64,000 nt of DNA from an uncultured Prevotellaceae bacterium (GTDB taxonomy: Bacteria; Bacteroidota; Bacteroidia; Bacteroidales; Bacteroidaceae). Position numbers and translations under genes: made by a program. Position 1 is the first letter of the stretch. Every line of letters starts with the position of its first letter. Shown piece after piece: positions 1 to 8,675 of the stretch. Below the pieces are notes generated by a model. It was not told the origin of the DNA. It was given only the letters and a program-made list of their open reading frames with translations, and did not search any database. The stretch spans positions 1 to 64,000 of the forward strand of contig CAMHIS010000002.1 of assembly GCA_946185285.1 (NCBI GenBank), written 5' to 3'.

Positions 1-563
1 TAGAAGGTGTCGCTGGGGTGGCAGCACCAGTCGCGGATGGCCTCCGAGCAGGCGTCGCTCAGCGTCATATTACCCGTGCGAACTGGATGCACTTCAGCGC
101 CCAGCATCTTCATGCGTTCCACGTTCGTGTGCTGGCGCTCCACGTCGGTGGCCCCCATGAAGACCTCGCACTTCATGCCCATCAGCGCACAGACAGTAGC
201 CGTGGCCACACCGTGCTGTCCGGCTCCCGTCTCGGCAATGATGCGCGTCTTGCCCATCTTTCTCGCCAGCAGTATCTGTCCGATGGTGTTGTTGATTTTG
301 TGAGCACCCGTGTGGTTCAGGTCCTCGCGCTTCAGGTACAGCTGGCAGCCGTACTTCTCACTCATTCTTTTGGCATAGTACAGTGGCGATGGCCTTCCTA
401 CATAGTCACGCAACAGGGCGTGGTACTCGTCCTTGAACTCCTGGCTTTCCACAATCGGCTGGTACTGCTCCTGCAGGTTCTTCACCGTGGCGTAGAGAAT
501 CTCGGGCACGTATGCTCCGCCAAACTCTCCGTAAAATCCATTCTCGTCTACTTGATAATTCAT
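1..563 (-). CDS. trpB: Tryptophan synthase beta chain, N-terminal part (cut by window edge)
   Basis: TrpB condenses indole with serine to give tryptophan using pyridoxal phosphate, as the beta subunit of the TrpAB complex in the cytoplasm. The reverse strand reads [20 protein letters not shown] and later a [16 protein letters not shown] segment, which carries the PLP lysine of the family, then [10 protein letters not shown]. The ATG is at 563. About 187 codons are present and the C-terminal half lies outside the window. The gene follows a promoter, a Trp-rich leader peptide and an intrinsic terminator, so it is probably the first gene of a trp operon controlled by attenuation. Identification is secure; the operon order beyond the edge is not visible. 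Confidence 0.95.
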   Translation of the reverse strand, partial: MNYQVDENGFYGEFGGAYVPEILYATVKNLQEQYQPIVESQEFKDEYHALLRDYVGRPSPLYYAKRMSEKYGCQLYLKREDLNHTGAHKINNTIGQILLARKMGKTRIIAETGAGQHGVATATVCALMGMKCEVFMGATDVERQHTNVERMKMLGAEVHPVRTGNMTLSDACSEAIRDWCCHPSDTF

Positions 564-604
564 ATTTTATTTGTTTGTGTGGTTGTTTTTTTCTGTCTTT
601 CTAT

Positions 605-623
605 GCTGCAACACTGTTGCAGC
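605..623. other. Perfect 7-bp inverted repeat between trp attenuator and trpB
   Basis: GCTGCAA and TTGCAGC flank a five-base centre (CACTG on the plus strand). It lies between the attenuator terminator and the trpB start codon, so it would be in the 5' leader of any read-through trp mRNA. Its role is unknown; it could be an RNA stem near the translation start or a protein-binding site. Confidence 0.4.
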
Positions 624-647
624 CCAGTTGAGCATTGTTATTATAGC

Positions 648-685
648 TAAAAGAAAGAGACCCGTCGCAAGAACGACAGGCCTCT
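648..685 (-). terminator. Intrinsic terminator of the trp attenuator
   Basis: On the minus strand the RNA would form AGAGGCCTGTCG / CGACGGGTCTCT, a 12-bp stem including G-U pairs around a short loop, directly followed by TTTCTTTT. It sits between the Trp-rich leader peptide (stop at 729) and trpB (start at 563). That is the position expected of an attenuator terminator. I could not identify the competing antiterminator helix by eye. Confidence 0.8.
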
Positions 686-728
686 TTATATCTTTTGCTC
701 CCTATTTAGTAGGTATGCGGCTATCTTC

Positions 729-788
729 TCACGATTGTCCGAATCTTGAGCTGCACCACCACCACCAATAGTTTGCTGTTCTCTTCAT
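729..788 (-). CDS. trpL: trp operon leader peptide with four tandem Trp codons
   Basis: A 19-residue peptide, MKRTANYWWWWCSSRFGQS, is encoded just downstream of a good Bacteroidetes promoter and just upstream of an intrinsic terminator and trpB. Four consecutive TGG codons are very unlikely by chance and match the design of ribosome-stalling leader peptides that sense charged tRNA-Trp. When tryptophan is scarce the ribosome should stall on the run and favour read-through into trpB. The track shows a longer ORF starting at 986, but the promoter at 819-849 lies inside it, so the ATG at 788 is the sensible start. There is no clear Shine-Dalgarno sequence, as is usual in this phylum. Confidence 0.88.
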   Translation of the reverse strand: MKRTANYWWWWCSSRFGQS

Positions 789-818
789 TTTCTGTTTGTT
801 TTTGTTTCTTTTCGGCTG

Positions 819-849
819 CAAAATTACTACTTTTCTTTTAATCCGCAAA
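819..849 (-). promoter_or_regulatory. Promoter of the trp leader/operon
   Basis: The minus strand carries TTTG (846-849), 19 nt, then TAATTTTG (819-826). This is an exact match to the Bacteroidetes housekeeping promoter pattern. Transcription would start near 812-815, about 25 nt before the leader-peptide ATG. Confidence 0.8.
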
Positions 850-888
850 CTTTTTGCCAACTTTTTTACTGTCAAAGTGATATTTTTG

Positions 889-1527
889 TCATTTTGAGGC
901 CAATTCATCGTACAACCGTTCAAATTCCTTTCGCAACAGGGCTGGATGGGCGATGACGGCACGCAGCTCCTTGAGCCGCTGCTCATTGGGCGAACCGGGA
1001 ATCCACAGACGTATGTAGCCGTTGACGGAATATTTCTCGTCCATGTGCTGACTGAAGCGCTGCCAGTGGTGCTCGCGGTCTAACTCGGGGTAGTTGGCGA
1101 GACCGAACTCAACGGTGCGGCGGAAAACCACCTCGGGCATGATGTCGCGGTCTGCCTCGGCAATGATTTTGCCGTAGAGCGAGCGGGGCGCATGGCTGGC
1201 CGAAGCGCGGTGGTCCTCGACGGCCTCGCGCATGACCCTGATTTGCTCAGTCGAGAACCACCGCTTGAGCCGTGCATCGGCAGCAAGAATCTTGCCGCCC
1301 GTCAGATGGTGGACGGCGCGCGGTCCCGACATGCCCAGGTCATGGTAGGCGGCAATGGCATAGACCATGTTGATGTCGGCACCGGTGATGCGCACTAAGT
1401 TGAGAGCGTTGCGGATGACACGTGTGACGTGTTCCAGGTTATGGGCAGGGTCGAACTGCGCGTACTGCGGCAGGATGTTTGTCTCCACAAATTCCACCAG
1501 GTCGAGGCTTGGGCTATTGGTAATCAT
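889..1527 (-). CDS. HD-domain hydrolase
   Basis: A 212-aa cytoplasmic protein of the HD superfamily (metal-dependent phosphohydrolases). It shows HNLEHVTRVIRNA near residue 29 (first metal-binding His), AAYHDLGMSG near residue 60 (the HD pair) and EDHRAS / AEADRDI further on, in the order expected of this fold. Substrate cannot be deduced; relatives are often annotated only as HD proteins. Its stop lies about 40 nt before the trp promoter on the same strand, so it is a separate upstream unit. The ATG at 1527 faces menA across a short divergent intergenic region; a possible -7 box (TACATTTG, 1551-1558) precedes it. Confidence 0.8.
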   Translation of the reverse strand: MITNSPSLDLVEFVETNILPQYAQFDPAHNLEHVTRVIRNALNLVRITGADINMVYAIAAYHDLGMSGPRAVHHLTGGKILAADARLKRWFSTEQIRVMREAVEDHRASASHAPRSLYGKIIAEADRDIMPEVVFRRTVEFGLANYPELDREHHWQRFSQHMDEKYSVNGYIRLWIPGSPNEQRLKELRAVIAHPALLRKEFERLYDELASK

Positions 1528-1546
1528 ACAAAAAAGTGTGAATATT

Positions 1547-1578
1547 TTTGCAAATGTACGAAATTCTGTTTACTTTTG
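1547..1578 (+). promoter_or_regulatory. Promoter of menA
   Basis: TTTG (1547-1550), 20 nt, then TACTTTTG (1571-1578), matching the Bacteroidetes promoter pattern. It lies about 20 nt before the menA ATG at 1599 and supports choosing that start over the longer ORF beginning at 1548. Confidence 0.75.
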
Positions 1579-1598
1579 CAAGCAAAACAGCAAAAAAA

Positions 1599-2510
1599 AT
1601 GAACTCGACGTCAATTATTCGTACCGACAGCCCTCGGGCTTGGCTGTTGGCCGCCCGCCCAAAGACACTTTCGGGAGCAGCCGTCCCCGTCGTAATAGGT
1701 GTTGCGCTGGCGTGGACCGATGCCTCACAGTACGGCTCGGGAGCCTTCAGCTGGACGGCAGCCGTACTGTGTCTTCTCTTTGCCTTCATTATGCAGGTAG
1801 ACGCAAACTTCATCAACGACTTCTTCGACTGCGTAGGCGGAAACGACGATACCGCCACCCGGCTTGGTCCGCAGCGTGCCTGTACGCTGGGATGGGTCCG
1901 TCTCGACTCCATGAAGCGTGCCATCGCCCTGACCACCTGTCTGGCCTGTGTTTGCGGGTTGCCGCTCGTCTGGTATGGCGGGTTTGAGATGATTCTGATC
2001 GGCTTGATCTGTGTCGTCTTCTGCTTTCTCTATACCACCCACCTGTCTTATCTCGGACTGGGCGACTTGCTGGTCATCGTGTTTTTCGGCATCGTCCCAG
2101 TCTGCATCAGCTACTATGTACAGCTGCACACCTATACGTGGCAGGTCTTTATTGCCTCCATTGCCTGCGGACTGGTCATTGACGCGCTGTTGCTAGTCAA
2201 CAACTTCCGCGACCGCGAAGGCGACCGCGCCGTCGGCAAGAACACACTTGTGGTGATGGTAGGCCCCAATGCTGCTCTGGCGCTTTTCCTCGGGGTTGGT
2301 GTGGCAGCCTGCCTATTAGGAATCGTCTTCTGGATCAACGGCCACGTGCTGGCCTTCATACTTCCGCTGCTCTACCTTGCGCTTCATCTGTTTACATACT
2401 TGAAGATGAAGCGCATCTGGGAGGGGAAGGCGCTTAACGAGTGCTTAGGCGAGACAGCCCGCAACATCTTGGTCTATGGCCTGACTGTTGCCGCCGGACT
2501 GCTGTTATAG
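1599..2510 (+). CDS. menA: 1,4-dihydroxy-2-naphthoate polyprenyltransferase
   Basis: MenA attaches the polyprenyl chain to 1,4-dihydroxy-2-naphthoate in the membrane, giving demethylmenaquinone, the respiratory quinone precursor. The 303-aa product is strongly hydrophobic with about eight membrane segments. It has the two Asp-rich prenyl-diphosphate motifs of the UbiA family: [15 protein letters not shown] near residue 68 and [15 protein letters not shown] near residue 202. The start [15 protein letters not shown] follows the promoter closely. The gene ends 6 nt inside the convergent hisC. No other men genes are in the window. UbiA membership is certain; menA is the best assignment by length and the second motif. 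Confidence 0.9.
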   Translation: MNSTSIIRTDSPRAWLLAARPKTLSGAAVPVVIGVALAWTDASQYGSGAFSWTAAVLCLLFAFIMQVDANFINDFFDCVGGNDDTATRLGPQRACTLGWVRLDSMKRAIALTTCLACVCGLPLVWYGGFEMILIGLICVVFCFLYTTHLSYLGLGDLLVIVFFGIVPVCISYYVQLHTYTWQVFIASIACGLVIDALLLVNNFRDREGDRAVGKNTLVVMVGPNAALALFLGVGVAACLLGIVFWINGHVLAFILPLLYLALHLFTYLKMKRIWEGKALNECLGETARNILVYGLTVAAGLLL

Positions 2511-3545
2511 CTGCAGCTGGCGCAGGGCAGCAATGAGTTCATTGTTCTCGCTACGGGTGCCGACAGTGATGCGCAGGCAATCGCGGCACAGTTTGATGCG
2601 CGTGCGGTTGCGGACGATGATTCCTTGCTCGACGAGCCGGTCGTAGATGGTCTGTGCATCAGTCATCTTGGCTAGGAAGAAATTAGCCTCTGTGGGATAA
2701 ACCTTCTCGCAGATGGGCAGCAGGCGGAAGGCGTCAATCATACGGCTGCGCTCAAGATTAAGCATACGCACCCACTTGTCGACCTGGAACGGGTCAGCGA
2801 GTGCCTCAAGAGCCTGGCGCTGGGTGAGCAGGTTGACGTTATAGGGGTATTTCACCTTGTTGAACAAGCCGATAATGTCGGTCGACGCGAAGGCCATGCC
2901 CAAACGGATGGCAGCGCACCCCCATGCCTTCGACATGGTGTTGAGCACGATAAGGTTAGGATATTTGGCCAGTTCCGAGCGCAGCGTGGGCTGTGACGAG
3001 AAGTCGCTGTAAGCCTCGTCGACAATGACGATCCCCCCGAAAGCGTTGATGACGCTGATGATCTCGTCACGGACAAGGCAGTTGCCCGTGGGATTGTTGG
3101 GCGAGCAAAGCCAAATGAGCTTCGTCTTGTCGTCGCAGGCAGCCAGAAGCCGGTCGGCTGTTATCTGATAGTTCTCGTCGAGCAGCACGGGGCGGTATTC
3201 CACGTCGTTGATGTCGGCACACACCTTATACATGCCGTAAGTAGGCTCAATGGCCACGACATTGTCGACGCCTGGACGGCAGAAGCAGCGGTAGGGCAGG
3301 TCGATGGCCTCGTCGCTACCGTTGCCGAGGAAGATGTTCTCAGCGGGAACGCCCTTCACCTTTGAGAGCGCTGTCTTCACCTCCTGCTGCAGGGGGTCGG
3401 GATAGCGGTTGTGCGGGGTGTTGTAGGGGTTCTCGTTAGCGTCAAGGAATACGTGTGCCTCACGCCCGGCATATTCGTTGCGAGCCGAGCTATAGGGAGC
3501 CAGCGACCAGATGTTAGGTCGGACTAATTCTTGTAAAGGTTTCAT
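2505..3545 (-). CDS. hisC: Histidinol-phosphate aminotransferase
   Basis: HisC transaminates imidazole-acetol phosphate to histidinol phosphate with PLP, in histidine biosynthesis. The 346-aa protein shows the class I/II aminotransferase hallmarks: [10 protein letters not shown] near the N-terminus, [20 protein letters not shown] near residue 127, IVDEAYSDF, and the PLP lysine in [15 protein letters not shown]. Length fits the family. The start overlaps the hisD stop by 4 nt (ATGA), indicating translational coupling in a hisG-hisD-hisC operon. Confidence 0.96.
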   Translation of the reverse strand: MKPLQELVRPNIWSLAPYSSARNEYAGREAHVFLDANENPYNTPHNRYPDPLQQEVKTALSKVKGVPAENIFLGNGSDEAIDLPYRCFCRPGVDNVVAIEPTYGMYKVCADINDVEYRPVLLDENYQITADRLLAACDDKTKLIWLCSPNNPTGNCLVRDEIISVINAFGGIVIVDEAYSDFSSQPTLRSELAKYPNLIVLNTMSKAWGCAAIRLGMAFASTDIIGLFNKVKYPYNVNLLTQRQALEALADPFQVDKWVRMLNLERSRMIDAFRLLPICEKVYPTEANFFLAKMTDAQTIYDRLVEQGIIVRNRTRIKLCRDCLRITVGTRSENNELIAALRQLQL

Positions 3546-4825
3546 TTTAAGCTGTTTATTCTGACAGTCATCGCGTTCTTGTGCGCATCCAGCTGCTCGG
3601 CTTCGGCCATGAGCTCAACGGCGCGACCGATGGCACGGACACCCTCTGGCGTAAGGTGCTGGAAGGTCACCTTGCGGCAGTAGCTGTCCAGGTTGACACC
3701 GTTATACGTCGTGGCATAGCCGTGGGTAGGCAGGGTGTGGTTGGTGCCGCTGGCGTAGTCACCGGCACTCTCGCAGGCGTAGCGCCCCAAGAACACGCTG
3801 CCTGCATTGACCACGCGCCCGGCCAGCTCCTCGTAGTCTTCCGTCTGGATGACGAGGTGCTCAGGGGCATAGGCGTTCGACAGGTCCATAGCCTCCTTCA
3901 TGTCGTTCACCAGGATGATGCGACTGTTCTCCAACGAGCGCTGGGCAATCTCCTTACGTGGCAACTGCCGCAACTGGCGTTCCACCTCCTGCAGCACGCT
4001 GTCAATGAGCTTGTGCGACGTGGTTATGAGTATCACCTGCGAGTCGGCACCGTGCTCAGCCTGCGACAGCAGGTCGGCAGCCACAAACTCGGGACTGGCC
4101 ATCTCGTCGGCAATGACGCACACCTCAGAGGGTCCCGCCGGCATGTCGATGGCTACATCGTGCAGGCTGACCTGCTGCTTGGCTGCCATGACGTACTGGT
4201 TGCCGGGGCCGAATATCTTGTAAACCTTGGGCACGCTCTCCGTGCCGTAGGCCATAGCGCCGACGGCCTGTACGCCGCCGATCTTGAAAATCCTGCTGAC
4301 GCCGGCAACGCGGGCAGCCACCAGGATGGCCGGGTTGACACGCCCCTGGCGGTCGGGTGGTGTGCAGAGTACTATCTCGCTGCAACCAGCAATCTTTGCC
4401 GGGGTGGCCAGCATGAGGACGGTCGAGAACAGGGGTGCCGTGCCGCCGGGGATGTAGAGTCCTACCTTCTCGATGGGTATGCTCTTCTGCCAGCAGACGA
4501 CGCCGGGCTGCGTCTCCACCTTCTTTGTGCGGAAGCGCTGCGACTCGTGGAATTTCAAGATGTTCTCGTGGGCCAGTTCAATGGCTTTGCGCAAAGGCTT
4601 CGAGACCAGGTTCTCGGCCTCTTCCATTTCTGCCTCGCTGACGGCTAGTTCGTCCAAGTCAATGTGGTCGAACTTCAGTTCATAGCCCTTCACGGCTTCG
4701 TCGCCACGGGTTTTGACATCAGCCAGCACGTTGGCTACGGTTTGGTTGAGTTCTGCCACGTCGAGGTGCGGACGCTCAACAATGCTTGCCCATTCCTCGC
4801 GGGCAGGATATTTGACGATGTTCAC
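3542..4825 (-). CDS. hisD: Histidinol dehydrogenase
   Basis: HisD oxidises histidinol to histidine in two NAD-dependent steps and binds zinc. The 427-aa protein is of normal length. It carries [41 protein letters not shown] and [11 protein letters not shown], which contain the glycine-rich, zinc-ligand and catalytic-His segments of the family. It is the middle gene of the hisG-hisD-hisC run, 27 nt after hisG and overlapping hisC by 4 nt. The long antisense ORF at 3581-4648 is only a shadow. Confidence 0.97.
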   Translation of the reverse strand: MNIVKYPAREEWASIVERPHLDVAELNQTVANVLADVKTRGDEAVKGYELKFDHIDLDELAVSEAEMEEAENLVSKPLRKAIELAHENILKFHESQRFRTKKVETQPGVVCWQKSIPIEKVGLYIPGGTAPLFSTVLMLATPAKIAGCSEIVLCTPPDRQGRVNPAILVAARVAGVSRIFKIGGVQAVGAMAYGTESVPKVYKIFGPGNQYVMAAKQQVSLHDVAIDMPAGPSEVCVIADEMASPEFVAADLLSQAEHGADSQVILITTSHKLIDSVLQEVERQLRQLPRKEIAQRSLENSRIILVNDMKEAMDLSNAYAPEHLVIQTEDYEELAGRVVNAGSVFLGRYACESAGDYASGTNHTLPTHGYATTYNGVNLDSYCRKVTFQHLTPEGVRAIGRAVELMAEAEQLDAHKNAMTVRINSLK

Positions 4826-4852
4826 CTTATTATATATAAGCAGTTACAGTAT

Positions 4853-5704
4853 TCAAAGTATCATCTTCTCGATAGGAGTGACCAGGATGCCCTGGGCACC
4901 CATCTCCTTCAGCTTGCCGATGATTTCCCAGAAGCGTTTCTGGTCGAGCACGGTGTGAACCGAGCACCATTCGTGGTCGGCCAGCGGAATGATGGTAGGA
5001 CTCTTCAGGCCAGGCAGCACGCTGATAATCTCGTCGAGACGGGCCTTCGGGGCGTTCATGCGGACGTATTTCTTGTCCTCGGCGTCCTTCACAGCCTTGA
5101 AGCGGAACAGCATCTCTTCCAGGGTGGCACGCTTGGCTGCGTCCATGCCCTTGTGACCGATGAGCAGGGCCTCGCTCTGCATGACCACCTCAACCTCGCG
5201 CAGGTTGTTGCTCACCAGTGTTGAGCCGCTGCTGACGATGTCGAAGATGCCGTCGGCGAGTCCGATGCCCGGGCTGATTTCCACCGAGCCGGTGATGACG
5301 TGGATTTCGGCATTGATGCCATGCAGCTGCATGAACTGGCGCAGTATGTTGGGGTAGGAGGTGGCAATCTTCTTGCCGTCGAACCACTCCACACCAGTAT
5401 AGTTCACCTCCTTGGGGATGGCCAGAGACAAGCGGCATTTCGAGAAGCCCAGGCGCGAGATGATTTCAGCATCCTCACCACGCTCGACAAATTCGTTCTC
5501 GCCCACCACTCCGATGTCGGCCACGCCCGAAGCGACGCTCTGCGGTATGTCGTCGTCGCGCAGATAGAGCACTTCGAGCGGGAAATTGCTCGATTGAACA
5601 AGCAGTGTGCGCTTCGTTGCACTCACCTTGATGTCTGCCTCGCTGAGCAGATTCATTGTGTCGTCAAACAGACGTCCTTTTGATTGAACTGCGATTCTTA
5701 ACAT
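4853..5704 (-). CDS. hisG: ATP phosphoribosyltransferase (long form)
   Basis: HisG couples ATP and PRPP, the first and feedback-controlled step of histidine synthesis. The protein begins MLRIAVQSKGRLFDDTM and contains GLADGIFDIVSSGSTLVSNN, the PRPP-binding loop region. At 283 aa it is the long, hexameric form with a C-terminal regulatory domain, so it should not need HisZ. The track extends the ORF to 5821, but the promoter box at 5738-5745 lies inside that extension, so the ATG at 5704 is preferred. It is the first gene of the operon. No His-rich leader peptide is visible upstream. Confidence 0.96.
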   Translation of the reverse strand: MLRIAVQSKGRLFDDTMNLLSEADIKVSATKRTLLVQSSNFPLEVLYLRDDDIPQSVASGVADIGVVGENEFVERGEDAEIISRLGFSKCRLSLAIPKEVNYTGVEWFDGKKIATSYPNILRQFMQLHGINAEIHVITGSVEISPGIGLADGIFDIVSSGSTLVSNNLREVEVVMQSEALLIGHKGMDAAKRATLEEMLFRFKAVKDAEDKKYVRMNAPKARLDEIISVLPGLKSPTIIPLADHEWCSVHTVLDQKRFWEIIGKLKEMGAQGILVTPIEKMIL

Positions 5705-5737
5705 GTATAAAAGCCTAATTATCTTGAAAAAGTGCTG

Positions 5738-5769
5738 CAAAAGTACACAAAAAATTCCGATTGTGCAAT
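5738..5769 (-). promoter_or_regulatory. Promoter of hisG-hisD-hisC
   Basis: The minus strand shows ATTG (5766-5769), 20 nt, then TACTTTTG (5738-5745). The -33 element deviates at one base from TTTG. It lies just ahead of the hisG ATG and partly overlaps the promoter region of the divergent transglycosylase gene (a TAATTTTG box at 5778-5785). Confidence 0.65.
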
Positions 5770-5804
5770 TAAATATGTAATTTTGCACACAAAACAGAGC
5801 AAAA

Positions 5805-6923
5805 TTGAAGTTAAAAGTCATTTATATCGGAATATTTGCCGCTTTTCTGGCCGCTTGTCAAGAAAAGAAGCAGGACGACAAGGTGGTCGCACCATGGGGT
5901 GTGGTCGTTGATTCCATTGATACCGACGACGACTTCGACCTGGAGGAAATCCAGGGCAGTGGCGAGATGATACTGCTCACGCTGACCGGACCAGAATACT
6001 ACTACGACTACCACGGCCGTCACCTCGGCACACAATACCTGCTGGCAGAGAAGTTTGCAGCACGCATCGGCGTCAGGCTGCGCATCGAGGTGTGCCGCGA
6101 CTCCGTCGAGATGGCCGAACGTCTGGAGGCCGACGAGGGAGACATCATGGCCTGTACACAGGTAGGCCGGCTCAAGGCCAGTCCTGCCAAGGACGACCTG
6201 GAGAAGGAGTTGCTGGCGTGGTATAAGCCGGAAATCCTCGACGAGGTGCGCCGGCAGGAGGCCTACCTGCTCAGCAGCCGCAGCGTGAAGCGTCGCGTGT
6301 TCTCGCCCATGCTCGACCGCAAGGGCGGCGTCATCTCCCACTACGACGGACTCTTCCAGCAGTACTGCCGGCCCATACGCTGGGACTGGCGGCTCATGGC
6401 CGCACAGGCCTACCAGGAGTCGACCTTCGACCCGAAGGCTACCTCATGGGCCGGTGCGAAGGGTCTCATGCAGATCATGCCCGCAACGGCCGATCACCTT
6501 GGACTGCCCCGCGACCAGATGTACGACCCCGAGAAGAGCATTGCCGCCGCAGCCAAATACCTCGGCGAGCTCGAGCAGGCGTTCAGCGACATACACGACC
6601 GACGCGAGCGCACCAACTTCGTACTGGCAGCCTACAACGGCGGCAGTCACCACATACGCGACGCCATGGCTCTCTGCCAGCGCGAAGGCCGCAACGCCCA
6701 CCAGTGGTCAGAGGTCTCGGAGTTTGTCCTGAAGCTCGCACTGCCGCAGTACTATAACGACCCCATCGTGAAGAACGGCTACATGCGTGGCTCCGAGACG
6801 GCCGACTACGTAGCCAAGATCAACCAGCGCTGGGAGGGCTACCGCGCAGTCAAGACACCCCGCCAGGGCTTCACGCAGTCACCCCGCAAGTCAACTCGTA
6901 CAACCAACAAGTTCAACATCTGA
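5805..6923 (+). CDS. Membrane-bound lytic transglycosylase lipoprotein, MltF-like
   Basis: This enzyme family cleaves peptidoglycan glycan strands to 1,6-anhydro products in the periplasm. The 372-aa product starts with a lipoprotein signal whose lipobox is AFLAAC. It then has a solute-binding-like N-terminal region (about 45-200) and a C-terminal SLT domain (about 210-350) with catalytic Glu in AQAYQESTFDP, GLMQIMPATA and VLAAYNGGSHH. This two-part layout is that of MltF. No in-frame ATG precedes the signal peptide. A stop at 5778 forces the start into 5781 or later, so the TTG at 5805 is the likely start, about 20 nt after a TAATTTTG box. Confidence 0.88.
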   Translation: MKLKVIYIGIFAAFLAACQEKKQDDKVVAPWGVVVDSIDTDDDFDLEEIQGSGEMILLTLTGPEYYYDYHGRHLGTQYLLAEKFAARIGVRLRIEVCRDSVEMAERLEADEGDIMACTQVGRLKASPAKDDLEKELLAWYKPEILDEVRRQEAYLLSSRSVKRRVFSPMLDRKGGVISHYDGLFQQYCRPIRWDWRLMAAQAYQESTFDPKATSWAGAKGLMQIMPATADHLGLPRDQMYDPEKSIAAAAKYLGELEQAFSDIHDRRERTNFVLAAYNGGSHHIRDAMALCQREGRNAHQWSEVSEFVLKLALPQYYNDPIVKNGYMRGSETADYVAKINQRWEGYRAVKTPRQGFTQSPRKSTRTTNKFNI

Positions 6924-6924
6924 A

Positions 6925-7220
6925 TGTTTCAACCACACGGTTTTAATCCGTCAATCCGTCACCTTCGTCCTATCTGTCCCATGCTGAGCGTGTTACGTGG
7001 TGACGGATGATGGTGACGGGTGACGGATGGCTATATGCTCCGACGGCTGTAATGAGTCACGTGCGGAGAATCATCGTTCACCGCACGTGAACAATTGGCA
7101 CTGAGGCTTGGCGTATGGGAATGCGCAATGCATCCGTCACCCGCCACCACCATCCGTCATCACGTATCCGATTGATTGTCTGTTAATTACGTGGTTGTGA
7201 CGGCTGTGACGGAATTTTTA
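6925..7220. repeat. Dispersed palindromic intergenic element, copy 1 (shortened)
   Basis: This stretch matches the two 358-bp elements at 41020-41377 and 56413-56770 over its whole length. It lacks their first ~35 and last ~50 bases. It contains the GTGACGGATGATGGTGACGG arm and its inverted counterpart near 7130-7170, plus a decayed hairpin core (…TTCACCGCACGTGAA…). It begins right after the transglycosylase stop codon. No reading frame is conserved between copies. Confidence 0.85.
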
Positions 7221-7439
7221 CTACCCATTTCTTCCAGGGGCGAATCATTTATATAGTTAAGCCAAAGACCCCGCAAAGTCACCCCATCACCACCTGCGAC
7301 ATCGAGAACGCAGACGTCGAAACCGGCCCGAGCCCGCCCCGGAGCCTTAAACAGACTTGTGGATTGAGGAACGGAAAGCGGAGCCCCCAGGACAATGTTG
7401 TCCGGGCGGCTTCGGTGTGTGCGTTATTTGCGTTTTTAT
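7221..7439. other. Intergenic stretch without a recognisable gene
   Basis: About 220 bases between the palindromic element and the DUF4494 promoter. Short overlapping ORFs on both strands show no family resemblance. A weak inverted repeat (GGACAA/TTGTCC near 7390-7403) is the only structure noticed. Confidence 0.5.
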
Positions 7440-7470
7440 TTTGGGATTTCGAAATAAAGTTGTAACTTTG
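7440..7470 (+). promoter_or_regulatory. Promoter of the DUF4494-yggS pair
   Basis: TTTG (7440-7443), 19 nt, then TAACTTTG (7463-7470): an exact Bacteroidetes promoter. The leader to the ATG at 7520 would be about 45 nt. Confidence 0.75.
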
Positions 7471-7519
7471 CGGGCTGAAAACGGAAAAATAAGGAAACAT
7501 AAAAATACGAATGACAACA

Positions 7520-8002
7520 ATGAGATCAAGAACAGCTATCTGGTTTGAATGTAAAATCCAGTACGAGAAGACGATGGAGGACGGCCTCCAGAAGAAAGTG
7601 ACAGAGACCTATACCACCGACGCGCTGAGCTTCACCGAGGCCGAGCAGCGCATTATGGAGGAGATGTCGTCGTACATCAGCGGCGAGTTCGACATCAAGG
7701 ACATCAAGATAGCCCCCTACAAGGAGATTTTCTTCAGCGACGCAGACTCGGCCGACCGCTGGTACAAGGCGAAGCTGCAGTTTATCACCATCGACGAGAA
7801 GACTGCCAAGGAGAAGCGCTCGAGCGTGAACTATCTGGTGAACGCCGGCACGCTGAACGGAGCGGTGAAGAACATCGACGAGGTGATGGGCGGCACGATG
7901 ATTGATTACGTCATCGCCTCTGTGGCCGAGACGCAGATCATGGACGTCTACGAATACGGCAAGGACAAACAGACGGACGAGAAACCTGAATACGAACAGT
8001 AA
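7520..8002 (+). CDS. DUF4494 domain protein
   Basis: A 160-aa soluble protein of a Bacteroidetes-restricted family of unknown function. The start MRSRTAIWFECKIQYEKTME is the conserved beginning of the family, so the ATG at 7520 is preferred to the one at 7511. Later segments such as ALSFTEAEQRIMEEM and KDIKIAPYKEIFF are also typical. It has no signal peptide or membrane segment. The next gene, yggS, starts 1 nt after this stop, so the two are very probably co-transcribed; this suggests but does not prove a shared role. Confidence 0.8.
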   Translation: MRSRTAIWFECKIQYEKTMEDGLQKKVTETYTTDALSFTEAEQRIMEEMSSYISGEFDIKDIKIAPYKEIFFSDADSADRWYKAKLQFITIDEKTAKEKRSSVNYLVNAGTLNGAVKNIDEVMGGTMIDYVIASVAETQIMDVYEYGKDKQTDEKPEYEQ

Positions 8003-8003
8003 T

Positions 8004-8675
8004 ATGTACGACGTTAAGGAAAACCTGCACCGTGTGCTCGACACGCTGCCCGAGGGTGTCAGGCTGGTGGCCATCAGCAAGTATCACCCCAATGAATACA
8101 TCGAGGCCGCTTACGAGGAGGGCCAGCGGGTGTTCGGCGAGAGCCACGAGCAGGAGCTGAAGGTGAAGCACGAGACGCTGCCGAAGGACATCGTCTGGCA
8201 CTTCATAGGCCACCTGCAGACGAACAAGGTGAAGTATATAGCACCTTATATAAATATGGTGGAGGCCGTCGACTCGCTGAAGCTGCTGAAGGAGATTGAC
8301 AAGCAGGCCGCCAAGTGCGGGCGGGTCATCGACGTGCTGCTGGAACTGCACATTGCCGAGGAGGCCACGAAGTACGGACTGACGCTCGACGACTGCCGGC
8401 AGCTGCTGGCCGACGGCGAGTGGCGCCAGTTGGAGCATGTGCGCATTTGCGGACTGATGATGATGGCATCGCTGACCGACGACCGCGAGCAGATTCGCCG
8501 TGAGTTCACAACGGCTGCCGACTTCTTCGACGAGGTGAAACAGCAGTACTTCCAGGATGCTCCCTGGTTCTGTGAGCGTTCGTGGGGCATGAGCGACGAC
8601 TACACGATAGCCGTTGAATGCCGCTCAACGATGGTGCGCATCGGTACGAGCATCTTCGGGCCGAGGGTGTATTAA
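8004..8675 (+). CDS. yggS: YggS/PROSC-family pyridoxal phosphate homeostasis protein
   Basis: YggS proteins bind PLP without known catalysis and keep vitamin B6 and amino acid pools in balance. The 223-aa product shows LVAISKYHPNEYI (the PLP lysine), VFGESHEQEL, WHFIGHLQTNKVK near residue 70, and SWGMSDDYTIAVECRSTMVRIGTSIFG at the C-terminus, all hallmark segments. The ATG at 8004 directly follows the DUF4494 stop; the longer track ORF from 7902 is out of the upstream gene's frame and not needed. The stop codon is the first unit of a tandem hexamer array. Confidence 0.94.
   Translation: MYDVKENLHRVLDTLPEGVRLVAISKYHPNEYIEAAYEEGQRVFGESHEQELKVKHETLPKDIVWHFIGHLQTNKVKYIAPYINMVEAVDSLKLLKEIDKQAAKCGRVIDVLLELHIAEEATKYGLTLDDCRQLLADGEWRQLEHVRICGLMMMASLTDDREQIRREFTTAADFFDEVKQQYFQDAPWFCERSWGMSDDYTIAVECRSTMVRIGTSIFGPRVY

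Noticed and set aside
3581-4648. 355-aa plus-strand ORF
   Set aside because: It lies fully antisense to hisD, has no family resemblance and no promoter; it is a codon-bias shadow.
5705-5804. Possible His-leader attenuator before hisG
   Set aside because: No short ORF with His codons and no terminator hairpin between the promoter and hisG.
6925-7220. CRISPR array (repeated GTGACGG and ATCCGTC motifs)
   Set aside because: Motifs are irregularly spaced and form inverted arms of one element; there are no spacers and no cas genes.
7357-7548. Small ORFs in the 7.2-7.5 kb spacer
   Set aside because: ORFs on both strands lack start context, conservation signals or family resemblance, and one overlaps the DUF4494 promoter.
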